Positions 18,506 through 26,952 of a stretch of 64,000 nt of DNA are shown here, piece after piece (position 1 is the first letter of the stretch; every line of letters starts with the position of its first letter). The stretch spans positions 1 to 64,000 of the forward strand of contig JAIDSX010000128.1 of NCBI GenBank assembly GCA_029060985.1, read 5' to 3'. Below the pieces are notes generated by a model, which was not told where the DNA came from, ran no database searches, and saw only the letters and a program-made list of their open reading frames with translations. Made by a program: the position numbers and the translations under genes. The stretch is from Clostridia bacterium. GTDB taxonomy: Bacteria; Bacillota; Clostridia; Christensenellales; Borkfalkiaceae.

Positions 18506-18880
18506 TCAATCCAGAGCGGAAATGCTTTCCACCGTCAAGCGGTAAACGCTCTCCAAATCGGGCATGAGTGCAGTGACGTTAAGACTTCCGCCCCGGAGCA
18601 CTTCGGTGACGGCGGCCGCCTTTTCGTAGAGCGCGGTGAAGCCGAGATTCTGCGCAACGCCTTTCAGCGTATGCGCGGCGCGGAACGCCTCCTCCTGTGC
18701 ACCGCGGGCAAGCGCGTCTTTCAAGGCGTCAAAGCTGCCGTCCGCGGGGAATTTGCGCACGAAACGAAGCACGCGCTCCTCCGTTATCAAACGGCTCATC
18801 GTATCGGCGTAATTTCCGCCGATTTGCTTGTAAAACGTTTCCGTGTTCATGGGGCTACCGTCCTTTATGAATTTCCTCAT
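18506..18880 (-). CDS. Histidine phosphotransfer (HPt) protein
   Basis: The protein has 124 residues, or 114 if it starts at the ATG at 18850. The phosphorylatable histidine is in AAHTLKGVAQNLGF, the standard HPt signature, within a four-helix bundle. Families of this type often begin FYxQIGGxY, which favours the second ATG (MNTETFYKQIGG); the first ATG, however, overlaps the stop of the preceding gene as ATGA. It should shuttle phosphate between the hybrid kinase and the REC/HD-GYP response regulator flanking it. Confidence 0.85.
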   Translation of the reverse strand: MRKFIKDGSPMNTETFYKQIGGNYADTMSRLITEERVLRFVRKFPADGSFDALKDALARGAQEEAFRAAHTLKGVAQNLGFTALYEKAAAVTEVLRGGSLNVTALMPDLESVYRLTVESISALD

Positions 18881-20421
18881 TCGCCTCTTGACGCGTCTTC
18901 TTCCGAAGTGTAAATTTTTCCGATCGCGCTTTCGAATTCGTATTTGTCCGTAGCGGTGCTTCGGCTGTACTGCGTCATGATCACGATACGGCTACGGCAA
19001 GGCTTCCCTTGAATATTCAGCGTGCAGTTGAGACTGACCTTAGGATTTTCGCTCGTCGCCGAAGAGATCAGTTCGAAGAGTTTTTTCAGCGTTTCTTCTC
19101 CGAAACAGGCGATCATTTTCGCGTCGTTCAAGGGGTCGGTTACCGTATCGCCCACGCCGAGTTTTTCTTCGCCGCCCGAGAGGAAGGAAATCATCGCGGG
19201 ATCGCGGTAAACCTCGAAAAGGATTTCACGCGAATCGGACGCGATAAAGCGGTATTTCTCGCGCTCGCGCTCCAACAAGTCCAGAGTGCGCCGCGAAACG
19301 CGTATCCCGCTGCGGGAGATCGCTTCGCGCGTATTGCGTTCCAGATCCTTACGGGTGCTTCCGCTCAAAGAGCTTACGCGCAGATCGTTGCGGATCCTGT
19401 CCGCCGACCATTGCAAAACTTTGAGGAGAACGGGATTGAATGCGCCGCATTTGCCGCTTAAAATCATCTCGATTGCCTGATCGTGCGGAATCCCTTCCTT
19501 ATGGGAATCCGAGCTCGTCAGTTCGTCGTACACGTCGGCAAGCCCTACGACCTGCGCGGAAATGGGGATCTCGTCGCCTTTGAGTCCGTCGGGATAGCCG
19601 CTTCCGTCGTAGCGTTCGTGGTGGGAACGGCAAATTTCCCGCGATACTTTCAGGAGCGGCTCGCTCTGCGGGAAGGGGATCTCGTGCAACATTTTTTCGC
19701 CGTATTCGGTGTGCTTTTTCAACAGCTCCTCTTCTTTGGGCGTGAGCTTTTCGTGTTTCATGACGATATTGTCGTCCACCGCGATTTTTCCGATATCGTG
19801 GAGAGAAGACGCCGTCGCGATCAAAGAAATTTCCTGCGGCGTCAGAGGATAATGATCGGTCATCTTCATGAGATTCTGCAAGAGGATCTCCGTCATGGTA
19901 TACACGTGCAAAACGTGCAGACCGCTCTCACCGTTTCTCAGCTCCACGATATTGCTGAGAATATTGATAAGAAGGGATTGATCCTTCTGCTTTTCGTAAA
20001 TCTGTTCTTCCACAAGCCCGATTAGATTTTTCTGCTTGGAATAGAGCATGATCGCATTCTGCACGCGGCGGTGTACGACCATTGCGTCGAAGGGGCGTTG
20101 GATATAGTCGGTTGCGCCCAGCTCGTAGGCTCTGCCGATATACGAAGACCCGCTCTCCGCGGAAATCATGATGACGGGGATATTCTGGATCCACTTATAG
20201 CTGTTCATCATGGCTAAGACTTCCAGCCCGTCCATTTTCGGCATGACGATATCGAGGAGTACCAAAGAGAGCTCCACGCTGTGACTGCGCAAAACGTTGA
20301 CCGCCTCTATCCCGTCGCACGCCTCCATGATCTCGAACTCCTCGCCGAGCATATCCGCAAGAATGGCGCGGTTCATCTCCGAATCGTCTACGATTAAAAT
20401 TTTCTGCTTGCTTTTGTTCAT
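18877..20421 (-). CDS. REC/HD-GYP response regulator, probable cyclic-di-GMP phosphodiesterase
   Basis: The protein has 514 residues. Residues ~8-125 form a receiver domain (ILIVDDSEMN, phospho-acceptor in LVLLDIVMP, conserved Lys region). Residues ~155-350 form an HD-GYP domain with HDIGK and HHERYDGSGYPDGLKG. The remaining ~140 residues resemble a PAS-type sensor but I cannot name them. HD-GYP domains hydrolyse cyclic di-GMP. The gene leads the three-gene phosphorelay operon (regulator, HPt, kinase) so kinase input should control second-messenger breakdown. GGAG lies 6 nt before the ATG. Confidence 0.9.
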   Translation of the reverse strand: MNKSKQKILIVDDSEMNRAILADMLGEEFEIMEACDGIEAVNVLRSHSVELSLVLLDIVMPKMDGLEVLAMMNSYKWIQNIPVIMISAESGSSYIGRAYELGATDYIQRPFDAMVVHRRVQNAIMLYSKQKNLIGLVEEQIYEKQKDQSLLINILSNIVELRNGESGLHVLHVYTMTEILLQNLMKMTDHYPLTPQEISLIATASSLHDIGKIAVDDNIVMKHEKLTPKEEELLKKHTEYGEKMLHEIPFPQSEPLLKVSREICRSHHERYDGSGYPDGLKGDEIPISAQVVGLADVYDELTSSDSHKEGIPHDQAIEMILSGKCGAFNPVLLKVLQWSADRIRNDLRVSSLSGSTRKDLERNTREAISRSGIRVSRRTLDLLEREREKYRFIASDSREILFEVYRDPAMISFLSGGEEKLGVGDTVTDPLNDAKMIACFGEETLKKLFELISSATSENPKVSLNCTLNIQGKPCRSRIVIMTQYSRSTATDKYEFESAIGKIYTSEEDASRGE

Positions 20422-20643
20422 GCCATACTCCGTCTTTCGTATAAATCGAATATAAATGTTTTCACGTTCGATTATATAATATATCCGATCAAATATATCA
20501 TATCACTTATCGGGCGAAAAATCCAGCGAATCCCGAGGAAAAATTTTCGGAAATTTCAGGAAGTTCTTACTTATTTTTTTAGTTTATGAAAAATATGTCC
20601 GATTACGGTTGCAATTTATTTTAGGCGCTGTTATAATAAACGT
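20422..20643. other. Divergent intergenic region, HD-GYP operon / O-antigen ligase
   Basis: The region is AT-rich near the HD-GYP start and contains the compact promoter of the ligase-like gene at its right end. No ORF or RNA gene is visible. Confidence 0.6.
20609..20637 (+). promoter_or_regulatory. Sigma-A promoter that places +1 on the start codon (leaderless)
   Basis: TTGCAA (20609-20614), 17-bp spacer, TATAAT (20632-20637). The expected transcription start, 7 nt after the -10 box, is 20644, which is the A of the ATG. No Shine-Dalgarno sequence precedes the ATG. Confidence 0.7.
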
Positions 20644-22143
20644 ATGCTGACGGACGCATTTTTAAGGCTGCGCGACAGTAGAGCGGTAAAGCTCATTCGG
20701 GCGTTTATCCGTTCCCCCTGGTATCTTGCGGTCAACGTATTGCTCATGGTTATCGCCGAGCTGTTCTCTTTGGAACTGCCCGTCTTTTATATTTATTTCC
20801 TTTTTATCGTCGTCATTTTTTTGTTTGACGAGGACCTCTTGGGCGTTATGGTCCTGTTCCCCTGTCATTATTTGTCGATTTCCGCGGTGAACAATCCCGG
20901 GAAGAACGCGGAAACGCTGTTCTCCGATCCGTCGCGCATGACGCAGCTCGTGATTTTGATTTGCGTTTACGGCGTGCTGTTTACGGCGCGGCTCATATCC
21001 ATGTTGCTCTTGGGCGGGAAGAGAAAGTCGCCCGAGCTTTTGTTCGGCTTTTTGTTTTTCGCAGTGGCGCTCGTCGCGGGCGGGGCGTTCAGCGGACATT
21101 GGGGAAGCAGAACGGTTACGTTCGGCTTGGTGGAGATAGCGTCCCTTGCCGCCATTTATTTCTTCTTCCGTTATGCGGTCAACTGGAAGAACGTACCCAA
21201 GCACTACGGAATGATGCTCTTCCTTGCGCTCGGCGTAGGGGTGGCGGCTCAGATCGTCGGAATGTATTTCTTGCCGGGCGCGATCGTGGATTCCTCCGTT
21301 CAGCGGGGTCAATTCTATACGGGCTGGGGAATCTACAATAACGTTGGCTGCATTATGGCAATGTGTATGCCCGCGCCCTTCTATTTTGCGATAAAGCGCA
21401 AAGAGGGCTGGATATTTTCGCTCACGGGAATTGCGTTTTATCTTGCGGTGCTCCTGTCGCAGAGCCGCAACGCGATGCTGTTCGGCACGGTGATTTTCGC
21501 TATCTGCGTCGTGATTGTTCTTATCAGAGCGAAGGGCTGGGAGCGCTGGAAGAATCTGATCGCGTTCGGCGCGTTCGCGCTCGTAGGCTTGATTGCGGGG
21601 CTCGTGTTCCGCGAACGGATCGAAAATTTGTACGGCGCGATCAACGAAGCCGGCTTTAACGACGCGGCGCGCTTCGTTACCTACGAAGCCTGCTGGAAAA
21701 GATTTTTGGAAGCGCCCTGGTTCGGCTCGGGATTTTATTATACGCCCGGCACCGTGTTGCAGCCGGACACGGATATGTGGACGACGCTGGACAACGCAAC
21801 CGAGGTCAAGGGCTTCCTGCCGCCCCGCGCGCATAACACGCTCTTCCAGCTGCTTGCGTCGGGCGGAATATTCATGTTGCTTGCCTATCTCGTACACCGC
21901 GTTGAGACGGGGATTCTCTTTTTCCGCCATCCCACGACGGAAAAGACCTTTATTTCCGTGTGCGTCCTTGCCCTGCTTTTGACGAGCCTTCTCGATTGCC
22001 ATCTCTTCAACTTCGGACCCGGTCTTGTGTATTCCACGCTCCTTGCCTTTGCCGAGGGCGACAATCTGATGCGGGACAAGCGGAGTAAGTTTACCTTAAA
22101 CGATTTTAAGAATTTGAAAATCAGACGGAAAAAGAAAGAGTAA
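20644..22143 (+). CDS. O-antigen ligase/polymerase family membrane protein
   Basis: The protein has 499 residues and about ten membrane helices. It shows features of the Wzy/WaaL family: GWGIYNNVG, LSQSRNAML in a helix end, and a large outer loop with the PRAHNTLFQLLASGG segment (the conserved H of the ligase motif). The C-terminus is a short basic tail. Such proteins polymerise or transfer surface polysaccharide repeat units; in a Gram-positive-type cell a teichoic or capsular polymer is the likelier substrate. No other polysaccharide genes lie beside it. The start coincides with the predicted +1. Confidence 0.8.
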   Translation: MLTDAFLRLRDSRAVKLIRAFIRSPWYLAVNVLLMVIAELFSLELPVFYIYFLFIVVIFLFDEDLLGVMVLFPCHYLSISAVNNPGKNAETLFSDPSRMTQLVILICVYGVLFTARLISMLLLGGKRKSPELLFGFLFFAVALVAGGAFSGHWGSRTVTFGLVEIASLAAIYFFFRYAVNWKNVPKHYGMMLFLALGVGVAAQIVGMYFLPGAIVDSSVQRGQFYTGWGIYNNVGCIMAMCMPAPFYFAIKRKEGWIFSLTGIAFYLAVLLSQSRNAMLFGTVIFAICVVIVLIRAKGWERWKNLIAFGAFALVGLIAGLVFRERIENLYGAINEAGFNDAARFVTYEACWKRFLEAPWFGSGFYYTPGTVLQPDTDMWTTLDNATEVKGFLPPRAHNTLFQLLASGGIFMLLAYLVHRVETGILFFRHPTTEKTFISVCVLALLLTSLLDCHLFNFGPGLVYSTLLAFAEGDNLMRDKRSKFTLNDFKNLKIRRKKKE

Positions 22144-22168
22144 AAAAATTTAAGAGAAATATACAAAC

Positions 22169-22203
22169 GGAAACCCCCCGAAGCAACGCCTCGGAGGGTT
22201 TCC
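22169..22203. terminator. Hairpin downstream of the ligase gene
   Basis: GGAAACCCcCCGA pairs with TCGGAGGGTTTCC around a 9-nt loop. The stem is strong, but only a short T stretch lies in the arm itself, so termination efficiency is uncertain. Confidence 0.55.
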
Positions 22204-22361
22204 ATATGATAAGGGGGAAAATTATGAGCAAATCAATTTGTGATACTATTATAGTCCGCCCGCATAAAATCCGCAAATAATTTATAAAAATTTTTCGAAA
22301 AATTTTTTTCTATTGAAAACTTTACAAAACTTGATATATTTTTTCAACCGAATGTTCATTT

Positions 22362-22874
22362 TTACAAAAATCGACAGATAAAGCACCCGAACACGACGGT
22401 CAAAAAGTTTGCGAGCAAAGCGATTATAACGGGCTTAAAAAGTTTTTTATATTTTACGTTTGCAAAGTACACTGCGGAGATATAAAAGACCGTCTCACTC
22501 GACCCGTACGAGACGCACGCGCACCGCCCGATAAAGCTGTCCGCGCCGTAGGTGGAGAGGATATCGCTTAAAAGCGCGGTCGAGCCGCTGCCCGAAAAGG
22601 GCTTGATAAGAACGAGCTTTGCGATTTCCGGCGGGATTCCCAAAAAGCGGAAGGCGGGGGCGAGGAAGGAAGTGATCATATTCGAGAGCCCGCTTTTTTC
22701 GAAGAGCTCGGAGAGCATGAGGATCGCCGCGATATACGGAAAGAGGGAGAACGCGAGGGGGAGCGCTTCCTTTACGCCCGCAGTGAACGAATCGTACAGC
22801 TTGACCTTTTTGACGAGCGCGAATATAAAGACCGCAAGAAAGAGGACGGGAATGACGAGTGCAAAATATTTCAT
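22362..22874 (-). CDS. spmB: Spore maturation protein B
   Basis: The protein has 170 residues and several membrane helices. It belongs to the nucleoside-recognition (Gate) family: PFSGSGSTALLSDI, YGADSFIGRCACVSYGSSETVFYISAVYF. SpmA and SpmB are required for dehydration of the spore core in Bacillus. The start overlaps the spmA stop by 4 nt (ATGA), so the two proteins are coupled. It is one of several spore genes here showing that the organism can sporulate. Confidence 0.92.
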   Translation of the reverse strand: MKYFALVIPVLFLAVFIFALVKKVKLYDSFTAGVKEALPLAFSLFPYIAAILMLSELFEKSGLSNMITSFLAPAFRFLGIPPEIAKLVLIKPFSGSGSTALLSDILSTYGADSFIGRCACVSYGSSETVFYISAVYFANVKYKKLFKPVIIALLANFLTVVFGCFICRFL

Positions 22875-23431
22875 TTCTTTTTCCTCTTCCGTTTCGAGGT
22901 GAGTACCACGAGAAGCGCGCCAAGTAGCGTGGAGAGGATTGTCGAGAGCAGAGTGGGCAAAATAATATCGGCGGGAGAGGCGGAGCCGTACGAGGCGCGG
23001 AGCGCAATGACTGTCGTCGGAATAAGTTGCAAGCTTGTGGCATTTAACACGAAGAGCATATCGGCGGCGTAGCGGTTTTTCGCGGCGTAGAATTTTTCCA
23101 CCGCTTTTATACCGAGGGGCGTGGGCGCGCCGGGGAGTCCCAAAAAGTTTGCGGTCAAGTTGGAGGTCGCAAGATAAAGAGCCTCTTTATCGTCCGAGCG
23201 GAAGAGGCGTTTCGAAAGCGGGTAAAAAAGGCGGGTGAGCTTTTGGGAGAGCCCGCTGTCCTTCATGACGTGAAAGAAGGCGAGCCACACGCAGTACACG
23301 GCAATGAGCGATACGGAGACGGTTACCGCCTTCTGCCCGCCCGAAAGGAGCGCGCTTAAAAATTCGTCGGGATTTAATACAAGGCACAGCCCCGCCGAGG
23401 CGAGAAATACGAGCGTAAAAACGGCGTTCAT
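22871..23431 (-). CDS. spmA: Spore maturation protein A
   Basis: From the ATG at 23431 the protein has 186 residues, with a Gate-family membrane core (LFYPLSKRLF, NFLGLPGAPTPLGIKAV). It forms the first half of the spmAB operon. The track start is a TTG two codons further upstream. There is no good ribosome site; instead a sigma-E-like -10 box ends 5 nt before the ATG, so the transcript may be leaderless. Spore-specific control fits its known timing in the mother cell. Confidence 0.92.
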   Translation of the reverse strand: MNAVFTLVFLASAGLCLVLNPDEFLSALLSGGQKAVTVSVSLIAVYCVWLAFFHVMKDSGLSQKLTRLFYPLSKRLFRSDDKEALYLATSNLTANFLGLPGAPTPLGIKAVEKFYAAKNRYAADMLFVLNATSLQLIPTTVIALRASYGSASPADIILPTLLSTILSTLLGALLVVLTSKRKRKKK

Positions 23432-23436
23432 ATCCA

Positions 23437-23467
23437 ATCATATGAGTCTGCTTGTCCCCATTATTCC
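23437..23467 (-). promoter_or_regulatory. Sigma-E-like sporulation promoter of spmAB
   Basis: On the minus strand GGAATAAT (23460-23467) matches the sigma-E -35 consensus GKMATAWW at every position. After 15 bp comes CATATGAT (23437-23444), one mismatch from CATAHANT. The spmAB operon is under sigma-E in Bacillus, which supports the call. Confidence 0.65.
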
Positions 23468-23478
23468 GATTATTTTAT

Positions 23479-23507
23479 TTGACAAGAAAAAACGCGAATG
23501 GTACAAT
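23479..23507 (+). promoter_or_regulatory. Sigma-A promoter of the GNAT gene
   Basis: TTGACA (23479-23484), 17-bp spacer, TACAAT (23502-23507). It lies back to back with the spmAB promoter and gives a leader of about 20 nt containing ACGGGGTGG. Confidence 0.75.
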
Positions 23508-23534
23508 AATCAAAACGGTTTTACGGGGTGGTTT

Positions 23535-24092
23535 ATGCATGATCTCGGCTCGAAAGTATTAAAAACGGAGCGGCTTACTCTGCGCCCTTTTCGGGAGAGC
23601 GACGCTCGGGCAATGTTTGAAAATTGGGCGAGCGATCCCGAGGTGACGAAGTACTTAACCTGGACGCCGCACGAAAACGTAGAAGTGACGCGCGCACGTT
23701 GCGCCTTTTGCGAAGAGGAGAGCAAAAAGCCGAACGTGTATCATTGGGCGATCGAGTACAAGGGCGAGCTCATCGGCGATATCGAATTCGGCGAAATCGG
23801 TTGGACGGAGACGGGAAACGTCGGTTATTGCATGGCAAAAAAGCATTGGGGCAAGGGACTGATGACGGAAGCGTTTCGGGAAGTCATTCGCTTTGCGTTC
23901 GAAGAAGTCGGGCTTCACCGTATTGAGGGAATGCACGCCGCCGTCAATATCGGCTCGTCGCGGGTCATGGAAAAATGCGGGCTCAAATACGAGGGGACAA
24001 AGAGGGACGGATTCCGTTTGCCTTCCTCGGGCGAATGGGTAGATATCGTCGTGCGCGGAATTCTCAGAGAAGATTATTTCGCAAGAAAATGA
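23535..24092 (+). CDS. GNAT acetyltransferase of the RimJ/RimL type
   Basis: The ATG at 23535 gives 185 residues. The track ORF extends upstream through spmA and its promoter, which is not credible. TERLTLRPFRESDA is the family opening; the acetyl-CoA loop is in KKHWGKGLMTEA, and the C-terminal part has NIGSSRVMEKCGLKYEG. Proteins of this group acetylate N-terminal or side-chain amines, such as those of ribosomal proteins or small molecules. A GGGGTGG site precedes the start. It stands directly before metG. Confidence 0.88.
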   Translation: MHDLGSKVLKTERLTLRPFRESDARAMFENWASDPEVTKYLTWTPHENVEVTRARCAFCEEESKKPNVYHWAIEYKGELIGDIEFGEIGWTETGNVGYCMAKKHWGKGLMTEAFREVIRFAFEEVGLHRIEGMHAAVNIGSSRVMEKCGLKYEGTKRDGFRLPSSGEWVDIVVRGILREDYFARK

Positions 24093-24093
24093 A

Positions 24094-24122
24094 TTTACTT
24101 TTTTGAAGGAATGCGGTATAAT
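24094..24122 (+). promoter_or_regulatory. Sigma-A promoter of metG, +1 at the start codon
   Basis: TTTACT (24094-24099), 17-bp spacer, TATAAT (24117-24122). The predicted +1 is 24129-24130, at the ATG of the conserved MEKKKYYITTP start. The promoter overlaps the end of the GNAT gene. An AAGGA lies between the boxes and could serve an upstream ATG (24121) on a read-through transcript. Confidence 0.65.
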
Positions 24123-24129
24123 GCAAAAT

Positions 24130-26076
24130 ATGGAAAAGAAAAAATATTACATCACAACTCCTATTTATTATCCCAGCGGGAACTGGCATATCGGGCACTG
24201 CTATACGACGGTCATCTGCGACGCGCTCGCGCGCTTTCATAAGATGCTCGGCGAGGAGGTGTTCTTTCTCACGGGTACGGACGAGCACGGGCAGAAGGTC
24301 GAAAAAGAGGCGGCAAAGCGCGGCATCACGCCCTTGCAGTTTATCGATCCGCTCGTTGCGGAGCTCAAAGATATGTGGCGGCTTCTCAATATTTCCTACG
24401 ACCGCTTCATCCGCACGACCGATCAAGACCACGAAAAGTGCGTGCAGAAAATTTACCAAAAGCTCTATGAGAGCGGCGACATCTATAAGTCGGAATACAG
24501 CGGCTACTACTGTACGCCCTGCGAGAGTATGTGGACGGAGGCGCAGCTCGTAAACGGCAAGTGCCCCGACTGCGGCAGAGAAGTGACCCTTCAAAAGGAG
24601 GAGAGCTACTTCTTCCGCCTCTCCAAATACGCGCCGCGCATTCTCAAACTCTACGAGGACAACCCCGAATTTTTACAGCCCAAATCGCGCATCAACGAAA
24701 TGGTGAACAACTTCTTGAAGCCGGGGCTTCAAGACTTGTGCGTATCCCGCACGACGGTAAAGTGGGGCGTGCCTCTTCCCTTCGATAAGAAGCACTGCGC
24801 GTACGTGTGGATCGACGCGCTCGCAAACTATATCTCCGCGCTCGGGTATCTGAGCGAGGACGATACGCTCTTCAAGAAGTTTTGGGAAGCCGATCTGCAC
24901 ATGGTCGGCAAAGAGATCGTGCGCTTCCACGCCATCATCTGGCCTGCGATTTTAATGGCGTTAGGACTCCCCGTTCCCAAACAGATCTACGGTCACGGGT
25001 GGCTGCTTATAGGCGGCGACAAGCTCTCTAAGAGCAAGCAGGACGCAGTTAAGTGTGAGCTTACCGACCCGTACGAGCTTGTAAAACGCTACGGCTCGGA
25101 CGCGGTGCGTTATTTCCTTTTGCGCGAAATTCCCTTCGGGAGCGACGGCGAATACACGAACGAAAAACTGCTTACCCGTATCAACTCTGATTTGGCAAAC
25201 GATTTGGGAAACCTCGTCTCCCGCACCACGGCGATGATCGGGCAGTACTTCGGCGGCGTGCTTCCCAAGCACGGCAAAGCCGAGGGAGTGGACGGCGAGC
25301 TCGTCGCTATGGCGGAAGGTGCGTTTGGGAAAGTGAAGCGCGCAATGGAAAAGCTCAACGCGCCCGAAGCACTTGCGGAAATCTTCGCGGTCGTATCGCG
25401 TGCGAATAAGTATATCGACGAGACGACCCCTTGGATTCTTGCGAAGGACGAGAGTAAGCGCGAACGCCTCGGCACGGTGCTGTATAACTTAGCGGAAACC
25501 GTTCGCATTTGCGCGATTTTGTTAAAGCCCTTCCTGACGGGGGCGGCGGAAAAAATCTTAAAAAGCCTCGGCTATTCCGCGGACGCGGGTTTCGACGAGC
25601 TCAAATTCGGCGGACTGAAAGCGGGCGCGAAAATAGAAAAGCTCCCGCCCATCTTCCCCAGAATCGATATCAAGAAAGAGCTTGCGGAAGTCGAAAAGCT
25701 TGTAAAATCCAAAAAAGCGGAAAAGCCCAAGACGGAGGAAAAGAAGTTGGAAGAAATTACGATTGACGACTTTGCAAAGGTCGAGCTCAAAGTGGGCGAA
25801 GTGATCGCGTGCGAGCGCGTGGAAAATTCCGATAAGCTCCTGCACGAAACGGTCAAGATCGGCGAAGAGGTCCGCTCCGTTGTTTCGGGCATTGCGAAAT
25901 ATTATACGCCCGAAGAGATGGTGGGGAAGAAGGTCGTGATCGTCACAAACCTCAAACCCGTCAAGCTCCGCGGCGTACTGTCCGAGGGCATGATTCTGTG
26001 TGCCGAGGATAAAAACGGCAACCTTGCGCTTATCACGCCCGAAAAGGCAATGGAAAGCGGCGGAAGCGTGAGATGA
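24130..26076 (+). CDS. metG: Methionyl-tRNA synthetase
   Basis: The protein has 648 residues from 24130. It shows the class I HIGH motif (SGNWHIGH), a zinc knuckle (CTPCESMW ... CPDCGRE), the KMSKS equivalent (KLSKSKQD), and a C-terminal tRNA-binding OB-fold (FAKVELKVGEVIACERV) after a Lys/Glu-rich linker. It charges tRNA-Met. Most family members begin KKYYITTPIYYP, which supports 24130; an ATG at 24121 would add three residues. It is followed by tatD with an ATGA overlap, the usual metG-tatD order. Confidence 0.96.
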   Translation: MEKKKYYITTPIYYPSGNWHIGHCYTTVICDALARFHKMLGEEVFFLTGTDEHGQKVEKEAAKRGITPLQFIDPLVAELKDMWRLLNISYDRFIRTTDQDHEKCVQKIYQKLYESGDIYKSEYSGYYCTPCESMWTEAQLVNGKCPDCGREVTLQKEESYFFRLSKYAPRILKLYEDNPEFLQPKSRINEMVNNFLKPGLQDLCVSRTTVKWGVPLPFDKKHCAYVWIDALANYISALGYLSEDDTLFKKFWEADLHMVGKEIVRFHAIIWPAILMALGLPVPKQIYGHGWLLIGGDKLSKSKQDAVKCELTDPYELVKRYGSDAVRYFLLREIPFGSDGEYTNEKLLTRINSDLANDLGNLVSRTTAMIGQYFGGVLPKHGKAEGVDGELVAMAEGAFGKVKRAMEKLNAPEALAEIFAVVSRANKYIDETTPWILAKDESKRERLGTVLYNLAETVRICAILLKPFLTGAAEKILKSLGYSADAGFDELKFGGLKAGAKIEKLPPIFPRIDIKKELAEVEKLVKSKKAEKPKTEEKKLEEITIDDFAKVELKVGEVIACERVENSDKLLHETVKIGEEVRSVVSGIAKYYTPEEMVGKKVVIVTNLKPVKLRGVLSEGMILCAEDKNGNLALITPEKAMESGGSVR

Positions 26077-26831
26077 TAGACGTACACGCGCACTTCGCGG
26101 AAGAGGGCTATACCTTTCCCGAGGAGTGGAATAAAATTCAAAGCGCGAATGTTGCCCGCGTGATCCTTGCGGGGGACAACGTCAAGCACACCCGTATGCA
26201 CCGCGATTTTTGCAAGGAGCACGAGGGTGCGTTCTTTACGGCGGGCGTGCACCCCTCCGAAACGGACGGCTTCGGCAAAGAAACGCTCGAAGAGCTGAAA
26301 GCGCTCTGCGAAGAAAAGAAGTGCGTGGCGGTCGGCGAGATCGGGCTCGACTATCACTACGAGGATACGGATAAAGAAAAACAGCGCAAGGCGTTCGAAG
26401 AACAGCTTGCGCTTGCTTTCGAAGAGGGCTTGCCCGTGCAAATCCACTCGCGCGACGCGTGCGCCGATACGCTTGCAATCTTAAAGAACTGCGAACAGTA
26501 TTCGAAACACGGAATTTTGTTGCACTGCTATTCCTACGGCAAGGAGAATTTGGAGAGCTTTTTGCGCTTCGGCGCGTACTTCTCGTTCGGCGGCGTCAGT
26601 TGCTTTAAGAACGCGAAAAAGGTATGGGAGAGCGTGGAAATTTGCCCCTTCGATAAAATCCTTTCCGAAACGGACAGCCCCTATTTAAGCCCCTTCCGCG
26701 GCGAAAAGAATACGCCCGCGAATATCCCCGTCATCGTGAGTCGGCTTGCGGAGATAAAGGGCGTAGAGAGAGAAATGCTTGCGGCGCAAATCGAACAAAA
26801 CGCCGAAAGACTGTTTCCGAAAATAAAATAA
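26073..26831 (+). CDS. tatD: TatD-family metal-dependent DNase
   Basis: The protein has 252 residues, standard for the family. Metal and active-site motifs are present in order: DVHAHF, GEIGLDYHY, HSRDA, HCYSYG and SETDSPYLSP. These proteins are TIM-barrel 3'-5' DNases or deacylases with a role in DNA repair. The start overlaps the metG stop. In many Firmicutes rnmV (M5 ribonuclease) lies between tatD and rsmA; here only ~120 bp separate the two. Confidence 0.94.
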   Translation: MIDVHAHFAEEGYTFPEEWNKIQSANVARVILAGDNVKHTRMHRDFCKEHEGAFFTAGVHPSETDGFGKETLEELKALCEEKKCVAVGEIGLDYHYEDTDKEKQRKAFEEQLALAFEEGLPVQIHSRDACADTLAILKNCEQYSKHGILLHCYSYGKENLESFLRFGAYFSFGGVSCFKNAKKVWESVEICPFDKILSETDSPYLSPFRGEKNTPANIPVIVSRLAEIKGVEREMLAAQIEQNAERLFPKIK

Positions 26832-26952
26832 AAAGTCGGAGAACCGCTATCGCCCGAAGGCGAAAAGCGGTCCTCTTGTTCTTTTGTATGAAAAGCGTTC
26901 TGCCTTTCTGATATCAGTATGTGCATTTGCGCGAAAATAATTGAGGAAAATC

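Noticed and set aside
20662-22002. 446-aa minus-strand ORF opposite the ligase-like gene
   Set aside because: Its composition is Arg/His/Glu-rich without domains; the plus-strand frame has clear membrane helices and family motifs.
23304-23534. N-terminal extension of the GNAT ORF
   Set aside because: It would run through spmA and both divergent promoters. The ATG at 23535 has a ribosome site and gives the normal family length.
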